Assembly (NCBI RefSeq): GCF_947169445.1
Contig: NZ_CAMVPU010000047.1
Location: 1 to 27,368 of the forward strand
Length of the DNA: 27,368 nucleotides
Direction of reading: 5' to 3'
From: an uncultured Butyrivibrio sp.
Lineage (GTDB): Bacteria > Bacillota > Clostridia > Lachnospirales > Lachnospiraceae
Shown: positions 15,305 to 23,032 of the stretch, piece after piece
Layout of the letters: each line of letters starts with the position of its first letter
Position numbering within the stretch: position 1 is the first letter of the stretch
Translations under genes and position numbers: made by a program
Notes under the pieces: generated by a model
Told to the model about the DNA's origin: nothing
What the model saw: only the letters and a program-made list of their open reading frames with translations
Database searches by the model: none

Positions 15305-16711
15305 ATGGGAAAGAAAAAGGAACTTGGCTTGGACTCCATGGGAATCCAGAAGACCATGAGATTTGGAGATTTTATTGGGGACGGAATCGGACAGCTGCCA
15401 CTCAATGCGCTTAGCTGCCTTGTGGGTCAGCTCACATACTTCTATACAGAGAAGGTTGGACTAGCCGCCGCATCGGTTGCAACCATGTTGATAATTGCAA
15501 AGTTTTTGGATGCTTTTACAGATCTGATAATGGGAAAGATTATGGATTCTACCCATTTTAAAGATGGAAAGGCAAGACCATGGTTTAAGATAATGACGAT
15601 TCCTGTTGCGGCAATCATGATACTTTTGTTTGTTGTACCAAAGAGCGCTTCTTCAGGATTTCAGATGGGATATGTGCTTGTAACAAATATTCTGGCAACT
15701 GCGGTTGTTTACACAGCTATAGCAATTCCATACGGGGCAATGATGGCCATGCGCACAAACAGCATCGAAGAGCGTGGCAAAATGGGAATCTTCAGAGCTG
15801 TTTTTGGATATGCGATCGGTATGATAATCGCTATAGGCCTTATCCCTATAACGAATGCACTTGGTGGAGATCAGGGCGCCTGGATAAAGGTTGCAATAAT
15901 AATGGCTGTTATCTCAGCTCTAAGCATGATGGTTCTTTACAGAAGCTCTAAAGAAAATGGTTCAGGGGAGCAGAAAACTGCAGAAGAGCTTGAAGAGGAA
16001 AAGATGCCTTTCGTTCAGGAGATAAGCATCCTGTTTAAGAACAAGTACTGGGTAATAATGTTGTTTGCAGGCCTTTTCATGAATATTTCTTACGGACTTT
16101 CGGCTTCCGGCGGGGCATACTACGCCAAGTATATACTCGGTAATGACAATATAGTGGCTCTTCTTGGAGCGGTAGGACTTATCCCCACCTTTTTGGGATT
16201 CATACTGGTTGGTCCAATGACCAAGAAGTTTGGAATGTCCAAGACCTGTCTGATCGGCTGTATAATTGGAATCGTTGGATGCATCTACCGTGTGTTTACT
16301 CCTTACAGCCTGGTTTCATGCCTTGTAGGGGGCAGTATGGCAACCTTTGCTAATATTCCCATCATGTGCCTGACAGGCGCCCTTGTAAACAACTGCGTAG
16401 AGTACAATGAATGGAAATTCGGAAAAAGACTTATTGGAATGAGTAACTCGGCAAGTTCCTTCGGATCAAAGATTGGTTCCGGAATAGGTGGATCCCTTAT
16501 TGGATGGATCCTTGGTGCATGCGGTTTTATCTCTGGCGCAGCAGCTTCAGAGCAACCTGCAGCAGTTAATGGAGGAATTTTTGCTTTTTCAATTTATGTT
16601 CCGTTGTTCCTCCTTATAGTGATGACTGTCCTATTCAAGTTTTATGATCTTGAAAAGATTTATCCGCAGATTATGAGTGAACTTGAGGAAAGAAGAGCAA
16701 ATAAGAACTAA
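15305..16711 (+). CDS. GPH-family (MelB-like) glycoside/sugar:cation symporter
   Basis: This 468-residue inner-membrane transporter has about twelve hydrophobic segments. The N-terminal part carries DAFTDLIMGKIMD in transmembrane helix 2, matching the paired Asp cation-binding motif of MelB-type carriers, and the following cytoplasmic loop has the GKARPW motif typical of the glycoside-pentoside-hexuronide family. Length is normal. TAGGAGG seven bases before ATG supports the start. It is first in the operon behind the promoter facing AraC and is followed at 24 bases by the rhamnosidase, so its substrate is probably a rhamnosyl oligosaccharide or flavonoid-type glycoside that is then cut inside the cell. 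That substrate is inferred from context. Confidence 0.92.
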   Translation: MGKKKELGLDSMGIQKTMRFGDFIGDGIGQLPLNALSCLVGQLTYFYTEKVGLAAASVATMLIIAKFLDAFTDLIMGKIMDSTHFKDGKARPWFKIMTIPVAAIMILLFVVPKSASSGFQMGYVLVTNILATAVVYTAIAIPYGAMMAMRTNSIEERGKMGIFRAVFGYAIGMIIAIGLIPITNALGGDQGAWIKVAIIMAVISALSMMVLYRSSKENGSGEQKTAEELEEEKMPFVQEISILFKNKYWVIMLFAGLFMNISYGLSASGGAYYAKYILGNDNIVALLGAVGLIPTFLGFILVGPMTKKFGMSKTCLIGCIIGIVGCIYRVFTPYSLVSCLVGGSMATFANIPIMCLTGALVNNCVEYNEWKFGKRLIGMSNSASSFGSKIGSGIGGSLIGWILGACGFISGAAASEQPAAVNGGIFAFSIYVPLFLLIVMTVLFKFYDLEKIYPQIMSELEERRANKN

Positions 16712-16735
16712 TGGTTTATAGGTGGAGGATAAAAA

Positions 16736-19321
16736 ATGAAGGCTATCAGATTAAGATGTGAGTATCTGACAGATCCAATCGGAATAGATATAAAGAAACC
16801 AAGGCTCTCCTGGAACTGTGAGGGCGGCACTAAGCAGAGTGCATATCAGATTATTGCTAAAAAAGACGGAGAAATACTCTGGGATTCCGGAAAAGTAAAC
16901 TCGGAGCAGATGCATCTTTTGCCTTGGGGCGGAAGCCCTTTGGAGAGCCGGGATCGCGTTGAGTGGACAGTACAGCTTTGGGATGAGGGAGATGCTCCCG
17001 GAGAAGTTAGCGAACCCGCTACCTTCGAACTGGGACTCCTTAAAAATAGCGACTGGAAGGCAAAGTGGATCACCGGAAATTATAAGGTAAATAAGAAGAG
17101 CAGATACCCTGTAGACTGTTTCAGAAAGAGATTCTGGACCGGGGAAAAGAAAATTGTAAAGGCCCGTGCATATATGACAGCATGCGGAATCTATGAGGGG
17201 AGTATTAACGGCGAAAAGATTGGTGATTTCTGTCTGGCTCCCGGTATTACTGATTACAGAAAAAGAGTTCAATATCAGACCATGGACATCACTGATAAGG
17301 TGGTATCCGGAAAGAATGAAGTATTCTTCATGCTGGCTGACGGCTGGTACAGAGGCTCTGTCGGTGCCTGGGGAATGAAGAATTACTACGGCACTGAGAC
17401 CAAAGTGATGGCTCAGATCGAGATCGCCTATGAGGATGGCGAAGTACAGATGATTTCAACCGATGATTCCTTTGAATGGACTAATGATGGCCCCATCCGT
17501 TTTGCAGACAATAAGGACGGAGAAAACTACGATGCAAGAAGAGAAGATTTTGGGAGTGCCAAGTGGTGGCAGGCTAAGGAGACAAACCACAATGTTATGC
17601 CCACTGCTTCTGATAACTTTGCACTTACTGAGCATGAGCGCTTCCCTGTTGCGAATGTTATCAAGACTCCTTCAGGGAAAAAAGTCTTCGACTTTGGCCA
17701 GAATATTGCGGGGTATGTGGAGTTTGATGTAGTGGCATCTGAGGGACAGAGAATCTACCTGCGCTTCGGAGAAAAGCTGGATAATGAGGGTGAATTTACG
17801 CAGCACAATATTCAGTGTGTGAAAAAGAACTATATCACTCCGCTTCAGGAGATCAAGTATATCTGCAAGGATGGCAGAAACCATTACAAGACCAGATTTG
17901 CCATTTTCGGATTCCAGTTTGTTCAGGTGGAATCGGATGTGCACATCGAAACTGAGAATATGACGGCAATTGCTGTTTATTCTGACTTTGAGACCACCTT
18001 TAAATTTGACAGTTCAAACGGCCTGCTAAATCAGTTTGTGCAGAACACCCTCTGGTCTCTCAAGAACAATTCTGCGGATCTGCCCACAGATTGTCCCACA
18101 AGAGAGCGTCACGGCTGGAGCGGAGATGCCCAGATCTTTGTGGGAACAGCCGGATACATGGTCAATTATGCACCATTTGCAATGAAGTATGAGACGGATC
18201 TTTGCGACTGGCAGACCAAGGACGGATGCTTTCCTCAGATTGCACCTGAAGGCGGCACGGATTCCTATATGAGATGTATGAACGGCTCATCAGGCTGGGC
18301 TGATGCAGGAGTAATAATCCCATACACTCTGTGGAAGCAGAACGGAGATATCAGGATTATTGAAAAATATTATGAGCATATGAAGAAATATGTCCATTAC
18401 ATGATAAACCGCATTACCAAGGAAAGTCTGATAAATTCTGAGAGGCACTCATTAAAGGGTAATGATAAGAAATACCTGTACAATACAGGACAGCACTACG
18501 GCGAGTGGGCTGAACCGCATGATGTTCATCCAATGAATTACATGGACTTTATCAAGTCTCAGCCGGAAGTATCAACTGCTTATATGAGCTATGTGATGTC
18601 CCTGATGGTGGAGATCGCTCAGGCTCTTGGAAAGATCGAAGACGTCAATCTGTATAAAGAGTATGCTGAAGGAGCAAAGAGAACCTATCAGAAGCTGGTT
18701 GAAGATCCCAGGTACTCACTTGATACAGACAGGCAGGCAAAACTGGTAAGACCTCTGTACTTTGGAATGCTTAATGAGAAACAGACAGACTTTGCGAAAA
18801 AGAGACTTATAAAAGCCCTGGATAATTATAACTGGCGCATTGGAACAGGCTTTTTGTCCACGCCGCTTATTCCCTATGTGCTTGAGAAAATTGACGTTGA
18901 ATATGCTTATAAGCTTCTTGAGAATGAAGAAAAGCCTGGATGGCTCTATATGCCCAAGATTGGTGCTACAACAATCTGGGAGGACTGGGAAGGTCCCACA
19001 TCAGATAACGGCAAGGGCGGCGGAATTGCATCCCTGGACCACTATTCCAAAGGCGCTGTATGCCAGTGGGTATTTGAGGATATGTGCGGAATCAGGGTGG
19101 ACGGAGAAAATCATTTTGTTATCATGCCACATCCCGGCGGACATTTTTCTTATGCTGAGTTTTCCTATGATAGCGTTTATGGAACTGTATCCTGCAGGTG
19201 GGAGAAGAAGGAAGAGGGCGCATACGGATATAAGATAACTGTTCCTGCAGGTACCACCGCGGATGTGATACTTCCGGGAAAAGAAAAAGTGACAATAGCT
19301 GCAGGAAATGCAGAATTCTAA
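16736..19321 (+). CDS. GH78 alpha-L-rhamnosidase
   Basis: This 861-residue enzyme would hydrolyse terminal alpha-L-rhamnose from glycosides by inversion. It opens with the Ig-like rhamnosidase N-terminal domains (the LRCEYLTDPIGIDIKKPRLSW start is typical), followed by the GAWG/WYRGSVG accessory domain, the catalytic alpha/alpha barrel and a C-terminal beta-sandwich. The acidic cluster can be read as Asp452, Glu457 and Asp464 in TDCPTRERHGWSGDAQ, and Glu749 in ATTIWEDWEG is the expected general base. There is no signal peptide, so it is cytoplasmic and fits with import by the upstream symporter. The ribosome binding site GGTGGAGG precedes ATG. Length and motifs are intact. Confidence 0.94.
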   Translation: MKAIRLRCEYLTDPIGIDIKKPRLSWNCEGGTKQSAYQIIAKKDGEILWDSGKVNSEQMHLLPWGGSPLESRDRVEWTVQLWDEGDAPGEVSEPATFELGLLKNSDWKAKWITGNYKVNKKSRYPVDCFRKRFWTGEKKIVKARAYMTACGIYEGSINGEKIGDFCLAPGITDYRKRVQYQTMDITDKVVSGKNEVFFMLADGWYRGSVGAWGMKNYYGTETKVMAQIEIAYEDGEVQMISTDDSFEWTNDGPIRFADNKDGENYDARREDFGSAKWWQAKETNHNVMPTASDNFALTEHERFPVANVIKTPSGKKVFDFGQNIAGYVEFDVVASEGQRIYLRFGEKLDNEGEFTQHNIQCVKKNYITPLQEIKYICKDGRNHYKTRFAIFGFQFVQVESDVHIETENMTAIAVYSDFETTFKFDSSNGLLNQFVQNTLWSLKNNSADLPTDCPTRERHGWSGDAQIFVGTAGYMVNYAPFAMKYETDLCDWQTKDGCFPQIAPEGGTDSYMRCMNGSSGWADAGVIIPYTLWKQNGDIRIIEKYYEHMKKYVHYMINRITKESLINSERHSLKGNDKKYLYNTGQHYGEWAEPHDVHPMNYMDFIKSQPEVSTAYMSYVMSLMVEIAQALGKIEDVNLYKEYAEGAKRTYQKLVEDPRYSLDTDRQAKLVRPLYFGMLNEKQTDFAKKRLIKALDNYNWRIGTGFLSTPLIPYVLEKIDVEYAYKLLENEEKPGWLYMPKIGATTIWEDWEGPTSDNGKGGGIASLDHYSKGAVCQWVFEDMCGIRVDGENHFVIMPHPGGHFSYAEFSYDSVYGTVSCRWEKKEEGAYGYKITVPAGTTADVILPGKEKVTIAAGNAEF

Positions 19322-19371
19322 GATTTTCATTATATATTGCATAAAGGGCAATTGGTGTAGGAGGAAGAAAA

Positions 19372-21807
19372 ATGCAGAAGTATGAAACAGAGCATCTGAA
19401 TATGGTTTTGAAGAATGCAGCCGAATGTACGGTGCTTCTTAAGACTGATGGGAAATTCCCTCTGGAGAATCCTTGTGAGATAGATGCCTTTGGGGCAGGT
19501 ATGCGCTATACCATCAAAGGCGGAACCGGTTCGGGGGAAGTGAACAGCAGAATCACTTACACCATAGAGGAAAGTCTTAGAAGGGAAGGCTTCAAGATTA
19601 CTTCCGGTGACTGGCTTAATGAGTATGATCAGGTCAGAGCAGATGCCAGAAAAGAGTATATAAAGCAGCTCAAAAAAGAGGCAAAAGAAAAACATGAGAA
19701 TGCCGTAATGTTCGCTATGGGAAAGACTATGAGTGAGCCTGAGCATGACCTGAAGATAGAAAAGAAGAGTTTTGTGGCAATCTATGTGGTGAGTCGCAAT
19801 TCCGGTGAGGGCAGTGACCGCAGCGTAAAAGAGGGCGATGTAAAGCTGGCCAAGTCTGAAGTGAGGGACATTTTGGCCCTGCATAACATGTATGATAAGT
19901 TCATGCTGGTGCTGAATGTGGGCGGCGTAGTTGATCTTTCGCCTGTTTCAGAAGTGGGCAATATTCTCTTGCTGTCACAGCTTGGAGTGGATTGCGGGAA
20001 AGTGCTTTCAGACATACTTCTTGGAAAGCAGAATCCTTCCGGAAAACTCACCACAACATGGTCAGCATGGAATGACTATAGCAAATTCGGGACCTTCGGA
20101 GATTGGGATGAGACCAGATATAACGAAGGTATCTATGTGGGGTATCGCTATTTTGACTCCATCGGGAAGAAAGCTCTTTTCCCTTTTGGGTATGGACTTT
20201 CCTATACGAGTTTTGATATAAAGACCATCTCAGTTTCTGAGGACAAGGATACAATCACGGTTAAAGCGGTGGTTAAGAATACAGGTTCACGTCCGGGAAA
20301 AGAGGTTGTTCAGGTTTATATGTCAGCCCCGACCGGTAAGCTTGATAAGGTTTATCAGGACCTTGTGGGATATAAAAAGACTTCGCTTCTTGATCCGGGT
20401 CAGGAGGAAGAAGTGGAGATATCTTTCCGGATGTCGGAGTTTTCTTCCTACGATGAGGAGTCTTCTTTATATATCCTGGAAGCAGGAGATTATATAATCC
20501 GTGTAGGAAACAGTTCTGTAGATACTGCGATAGAGGCAGTGGCGACTTTGGATGAGACTGCAGTAGTTATGAATGTCAGAAACTGTCTTGGTAAACCAGA
20601 CTTTGAGGATGTCAGGCTTGGTGACAGAGAAGTAGAGCCCATACCTGCAATCACAAGGCGTATCAGTATCAAGGCTTCTGATATAGCATGTGCAGAGATT
20701 AACTATGATGTTGACTATGAGGTCGACGAGCGTGTGAAAACTCTTACTGATGAAGATCTGGGGTATCTTGTGATCGGCGGGTTTGACCCGAATGCAAAGG
20801 GACTTACTATTGTTGGAAATGCGTCAACGCACCTTGCCGGGGGAGCAGGAGAGACCACATCTGTCCTCATGAATAAAGGCATTAAGCCTCTTATCATGGC
20901 TGATGGCCCTGCTGGAATTCGAGTTGCCAACAAGTATTACGAAGATGAAAAGGGTGTTCATGGCGCAGGCGACGCTGAAGCTATGATGGATGCCATGTTT
21001 GAAGTTCTGGGGCCTGTCACCCGGTTTGTGGCAAAGAAGGTAACAGGAGGCAAAAAGATCCCCAAGGATGTAGAACTTAAAGAACACATGGCGACCATGA
21101 TTCCAATCGGAACCGCAATAGCTCAGAGCTTTAATACTGAACTGGCAGAGACTTTTGGCGACCTTGTGGGGAAAGAAATGGAGATAATCGGAGTAAACCT
21201 CTGGCTTGCCCCCGCTCTTAATATTCACAGAAGCATTCTTTGCGGACGTAACTTTGAATACTATTCAGAGGATCCCTTGGTATCGGGACTTACTGCTGCA
21301 GCCATTACCAGAGGAGTGCAGAAACATAAAGGCTGTGGCACCACCATCAAGCATTTTGCTGCTAACAACGCTGAGACTAACCGCTACTGCAACAACAGTC
21401 AGGTGAGCGAGCGTGCCATGCGAGAGATCTATCTTCGCGGCTTTGGAATCTGTGTAAGACAGTCACAGCCCCATGCACTTATGACCAGCTACAATCTCTT
21501 AAACGGAACCCATACCTCTGAGCATAAGGGCCTCATTGAGGATATTCTCAGAAGAGAATTCGGCTTCGAAGGAATAGTCATGACCGACTGGGTACTTGCC
21601 ATTATGAACAGCAAGAAGTCTATTCATCGCGGAGCTCTTTCCAATGAAGTAGTAAAGGCAGGCGGAGACCTGTTTATGCCCGGCGGCAGGAAGGACTATG
21701 AGAACGTAATAAATGCTCTGAAGAACGGAAGCCTGACTCGTCATCAGATGGAGGTTTGCGCAACCAGAGTAGTCCGTATGTCACAATATTTATGGAGTAA
21801 GATCTAA
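19372..21807 (+). CDS. Cytoplasmic GH3 glycoside hydrolase with reversed domain order
   Basis: This 811-residue glycosidase, beta-glucosidase-like, would finish off glycosides left after rhamnose removal. The order is GH3 C-terminal-type alpha/beta domain (about 1-215), a stretch ending in FPFGYGLSYTSF, a fibronectin-III-like domain (about 285-390), then the GH3 barrel (about 445-800). The barrel contains ADGPAGIRV, LAPALNIHRSILCGRNFEYYSEDP, KHFAANNAETNR and the nucleophile Asp739 in GIVMTDW. It has no membrane anchor or signal peptide, unlike the other two GH3 genes here. AGGAGGAAG precedes the ATG. It lies 50 bases after GH78 and two bases before the esterase frame, so it is part of the same operon. 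Confidence 0.93.
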   Translation: MQKYETEHLNMVLKNAAECTVLLKTDGKFPLENPCEIDAFGAGMRYTIKGGTGSGEVNSRITYTIEESLRREGFKITSGDWLNEYDQVRADARKEYIKQLKKEAKEKHENAVMFAMGKTMSEPEHDLKIEKKSFVAIYVVSRNSGEGSDRSVKEGDVKLAKSEVRDILALHNMYDKFMLVLNVGGVVDLSPVSEVGNILLLSQLGVDCGKVLSDILLGKQNPSGKLTTTWSAWNDYSKFGTFGDWDETRYNEGIYVGYRYFDSIGKKALFPFGYGLSYTSFDIKTISVSEDKDTITVKAVVKNTGSRPGKEVVQVYMSAPTGKLDKVYQDLVGYKKTSLLDPGQEEEVEISFRMSEFSSYDEESSLYILEAGDYIIRVGNSSVDTAIEAVATLDETAVVMNVRNCLGKPDFEDVRLGDREVEPIPAITRRISIKASDIACAEINYDVDYEVDERVKTLTDEDLGYLVIGGFDPNAKGLTIVGNASTHLAGGAGETTSVLMNKGIKPLIMADGPAGIRVANKYYEDEKGVHGAGDAEAMMDAMFEVLGPVTRFVAKKVTGGKKIPKDVELKEHMATMIPIGTAIAQSFNTELAETFGDLVGKEMEIIGVNLWLAPALNIHRSILCGRNFEYYSEDPLVSGLTAAAITRGVQKHKGCGTTIKHFAANNAETNRYCNNSQVSERAMREIYLRGFGICVRQSQPHALMTSYNLLNGTHTSEHKGLIEDILRREFGFEGIVMTDWVLAIMNSKKSIHRGALSNEVVKAGGDLFMPGGRKDYENVINALKNGSLTRHQMEVCATRVVRMSQYLWSKI

Positions 21808-21809
21808 TA

Positions 21810-22495
21810 ATGAGTCTTGTAAATACGCTTATACTGAAAAACGGCTTGAAAACAAAGAGGTATTTTACCTCAGTTGAAGAAAAAGACTATGAGGCTATAA
21901 GGCTGGAAGAGATCAGACAGGTAAGCTTTGTTAAGAAGCCCAAGAATGTCAACGATGAAATGACAATTATACACGGGGTTAAGGTTCACAGGATTTCTGC
22001 TCAGGGTAATCCAACCGATAAGATCATCATGTACATTCATGGTGGCGGCTTTGTGACAGGTTCGCCTGAGAGCAGAACAATGTTCACTTACTATCTTGCT
22101 GATAAGATGGGATACAATGTTGTTGCTGTGGATTACAGGCTTGCACCGGAACATCCCTTCCCGGCAGGAGTAAATGACTGCATTGATGTCTATGAAGGAC
22201 TGCTAAGTGAATATGCTGCGAATAATATAATTATCATCGGTGAAAGCGCAGGAGCTAATCTTACACTGGTTACACTGCTAAAGATAAAGGAGAGGGGGCT
22301 GGAATTCCCGAGAGCCAGCTTTGCCTTTTCGCCCTGTGTACAGTATGACAAGGTACTTGAGAGCTACGAAAAAACCAGAATACCGAAAGCATGGTCACAA
22401 ATCTTTCTGATGAAGTGAAGGCGGTATATGTCTGTTCGGAAAAGAGTGAGGATGTAAATAACCCGTACGTTTCTCCACTTTTTGGAGATTTTACC
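21810..22495 (+). pseudogene. HSL-type alpha/beta hydrolase (esterase), frameshifted and truncated
   Basis: The first 190 or so residues are a hormone-sensitive-lipase-like esterase: the oxyanion motif HGGGFVTGS, YRLAPEHPFPAG and nucleophile Ser146 in GESAGAN. The frame then runs into an early stop at 22418. The family sequence continues in another frame, whose VNNPYVSPLFGDFT stretch is the conserved DP-Y-SP-GD segment of these esterases. One A missing from the six-A run near 22369 would restore a continuous reading. After GDFT the esterase stops and RhaD sequence begins, so the catalytic Asp and His are lost. The substrate was probably an acetylated or acylated rhamnoside. It cannot be active as read. 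Confidence 0.85.
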
Positions 22496-22879
22496 TTTGT
22501 TCTTCCTCTCACAGATGAGGCATTAACAAGAGAGCTTTGGGAGATGGCAACAGAGTGCCCAGTGGTATTCCCTGACGGAATCGGTGTCGTGCCCTGGATG
22601 GTACCAGGCGGAAGAGAGATTGCGGTTGAGACCAGTAAGCTCTTGGAGAAATATGACGTTGCAATATGGGCTCACCACGGAATGTTCGCAGCCGGCGAGG
22701 ATTTTGACCTCACTTTCGGACTTATGCATACTGTAGAGAAATCTGCGGAAATCCTTGTTAAGACTCTTTCTATGACAGGAACAAAGAGGCAGACTATAAC
22801 GCCTGACAATTTCCGAAATCTTGCAAAGGACTTTAATGTGAATCTGCCGGAGAAATTTCTTTTCGAGAAAGATTGTTAA
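22496..22879 (+). pseudogene. rhaD: C-terminal half of rhamnulose-1-phosphate aldolase, fused to the esterase
   Basis: RhaD splits L-rhamnulose-1-phosphate into dihydroxyacetone phosphate and lactaldehyde. Here only the second half is left: FVLPLTDEALTRELWEM, TECPVVFPDGIGVVPWMVPG, WAHHGMFA and FGLMHTVEKSAEILVK follow E. coli RhaD closely. The third zinc ligand (His in AHHGMF) is present, but the N-terminal half with the HxH zinc ligands and the catalytic Glu is deleted. The fragment is joined in frame to the tail of the esterase at about 22495 and could be read from an internal ATG at 22391, which has no clear ribosome binding site. Inactive by inference. It supports the view that the operon served rhamnose catabolism. 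Confidence 0.87.
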
Positions 22880-22893
22880 GTAGGGGAACAGAT

Positions 22894-22923
22894 ATGGCAG
22901 ATACAATTTTCGATTATATCTAA
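22894..22923 (+). pseudogene. Nine-codon start of a lost downstream gene
   Basis: AGGGGAAC precedes an ATG that opens MADTIFDYI and then meets a stop. The spacing and ribosome binding site look like a normal operon start, so this may be the head of the next gene in the rhamnose operon, cut off by a deletion that ends just before the terminator. It is too short to name. Confidence 0.3.
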
Positions 22924-22940
22924 AGTAGGTAAAACGTGAT

Positions 22941-22991
22941 AATATTCCGCAAGATATCAAATATATGTTGATATCTTGCGGAATATTTTTT
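22941..22991 (+). terminator. Rho-independent terminator with a 20-base-pair stem
   Basis: Bases 22941-22960 pair perfectly with 22968-22987 around a seven-base loop, and T follows to 22991. It closes the rhamnoside operon. The 3' arm contains the -35 box of the next promoter. Confidence 0.9.
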
Positions 22992-22996
22992 ATACT
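22968..22996 (+). promoter_or_regulatory. Promoter of the AAA ATPase gene, inside the terminator
   Basis: TTGATA (22968-22973), a 17-base spacer and TATACT (22991-22996) form a strong sigma-70 promoter. The expected start is near 23003, giving a leader of under 30 bases. The -35 box is the first six bases of the terminator's 3' arm, and the T-run forms the end of the spacer. Confidence 0.75.
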
Positions 22997-23032
22997 TATG
23001 GTGTAAGAAATAAAACCATATGAGGGTATATG

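Noticed and set aside
22365..22376. Programmed -1 frameshift at the six-A run in the esterase
   Set aside because: The A AAA AAC heptamer is in the wrong register for slippage from the esterase frame, and the downstream product lacks catalytic residues anyway; a single-base deletion is simpler.
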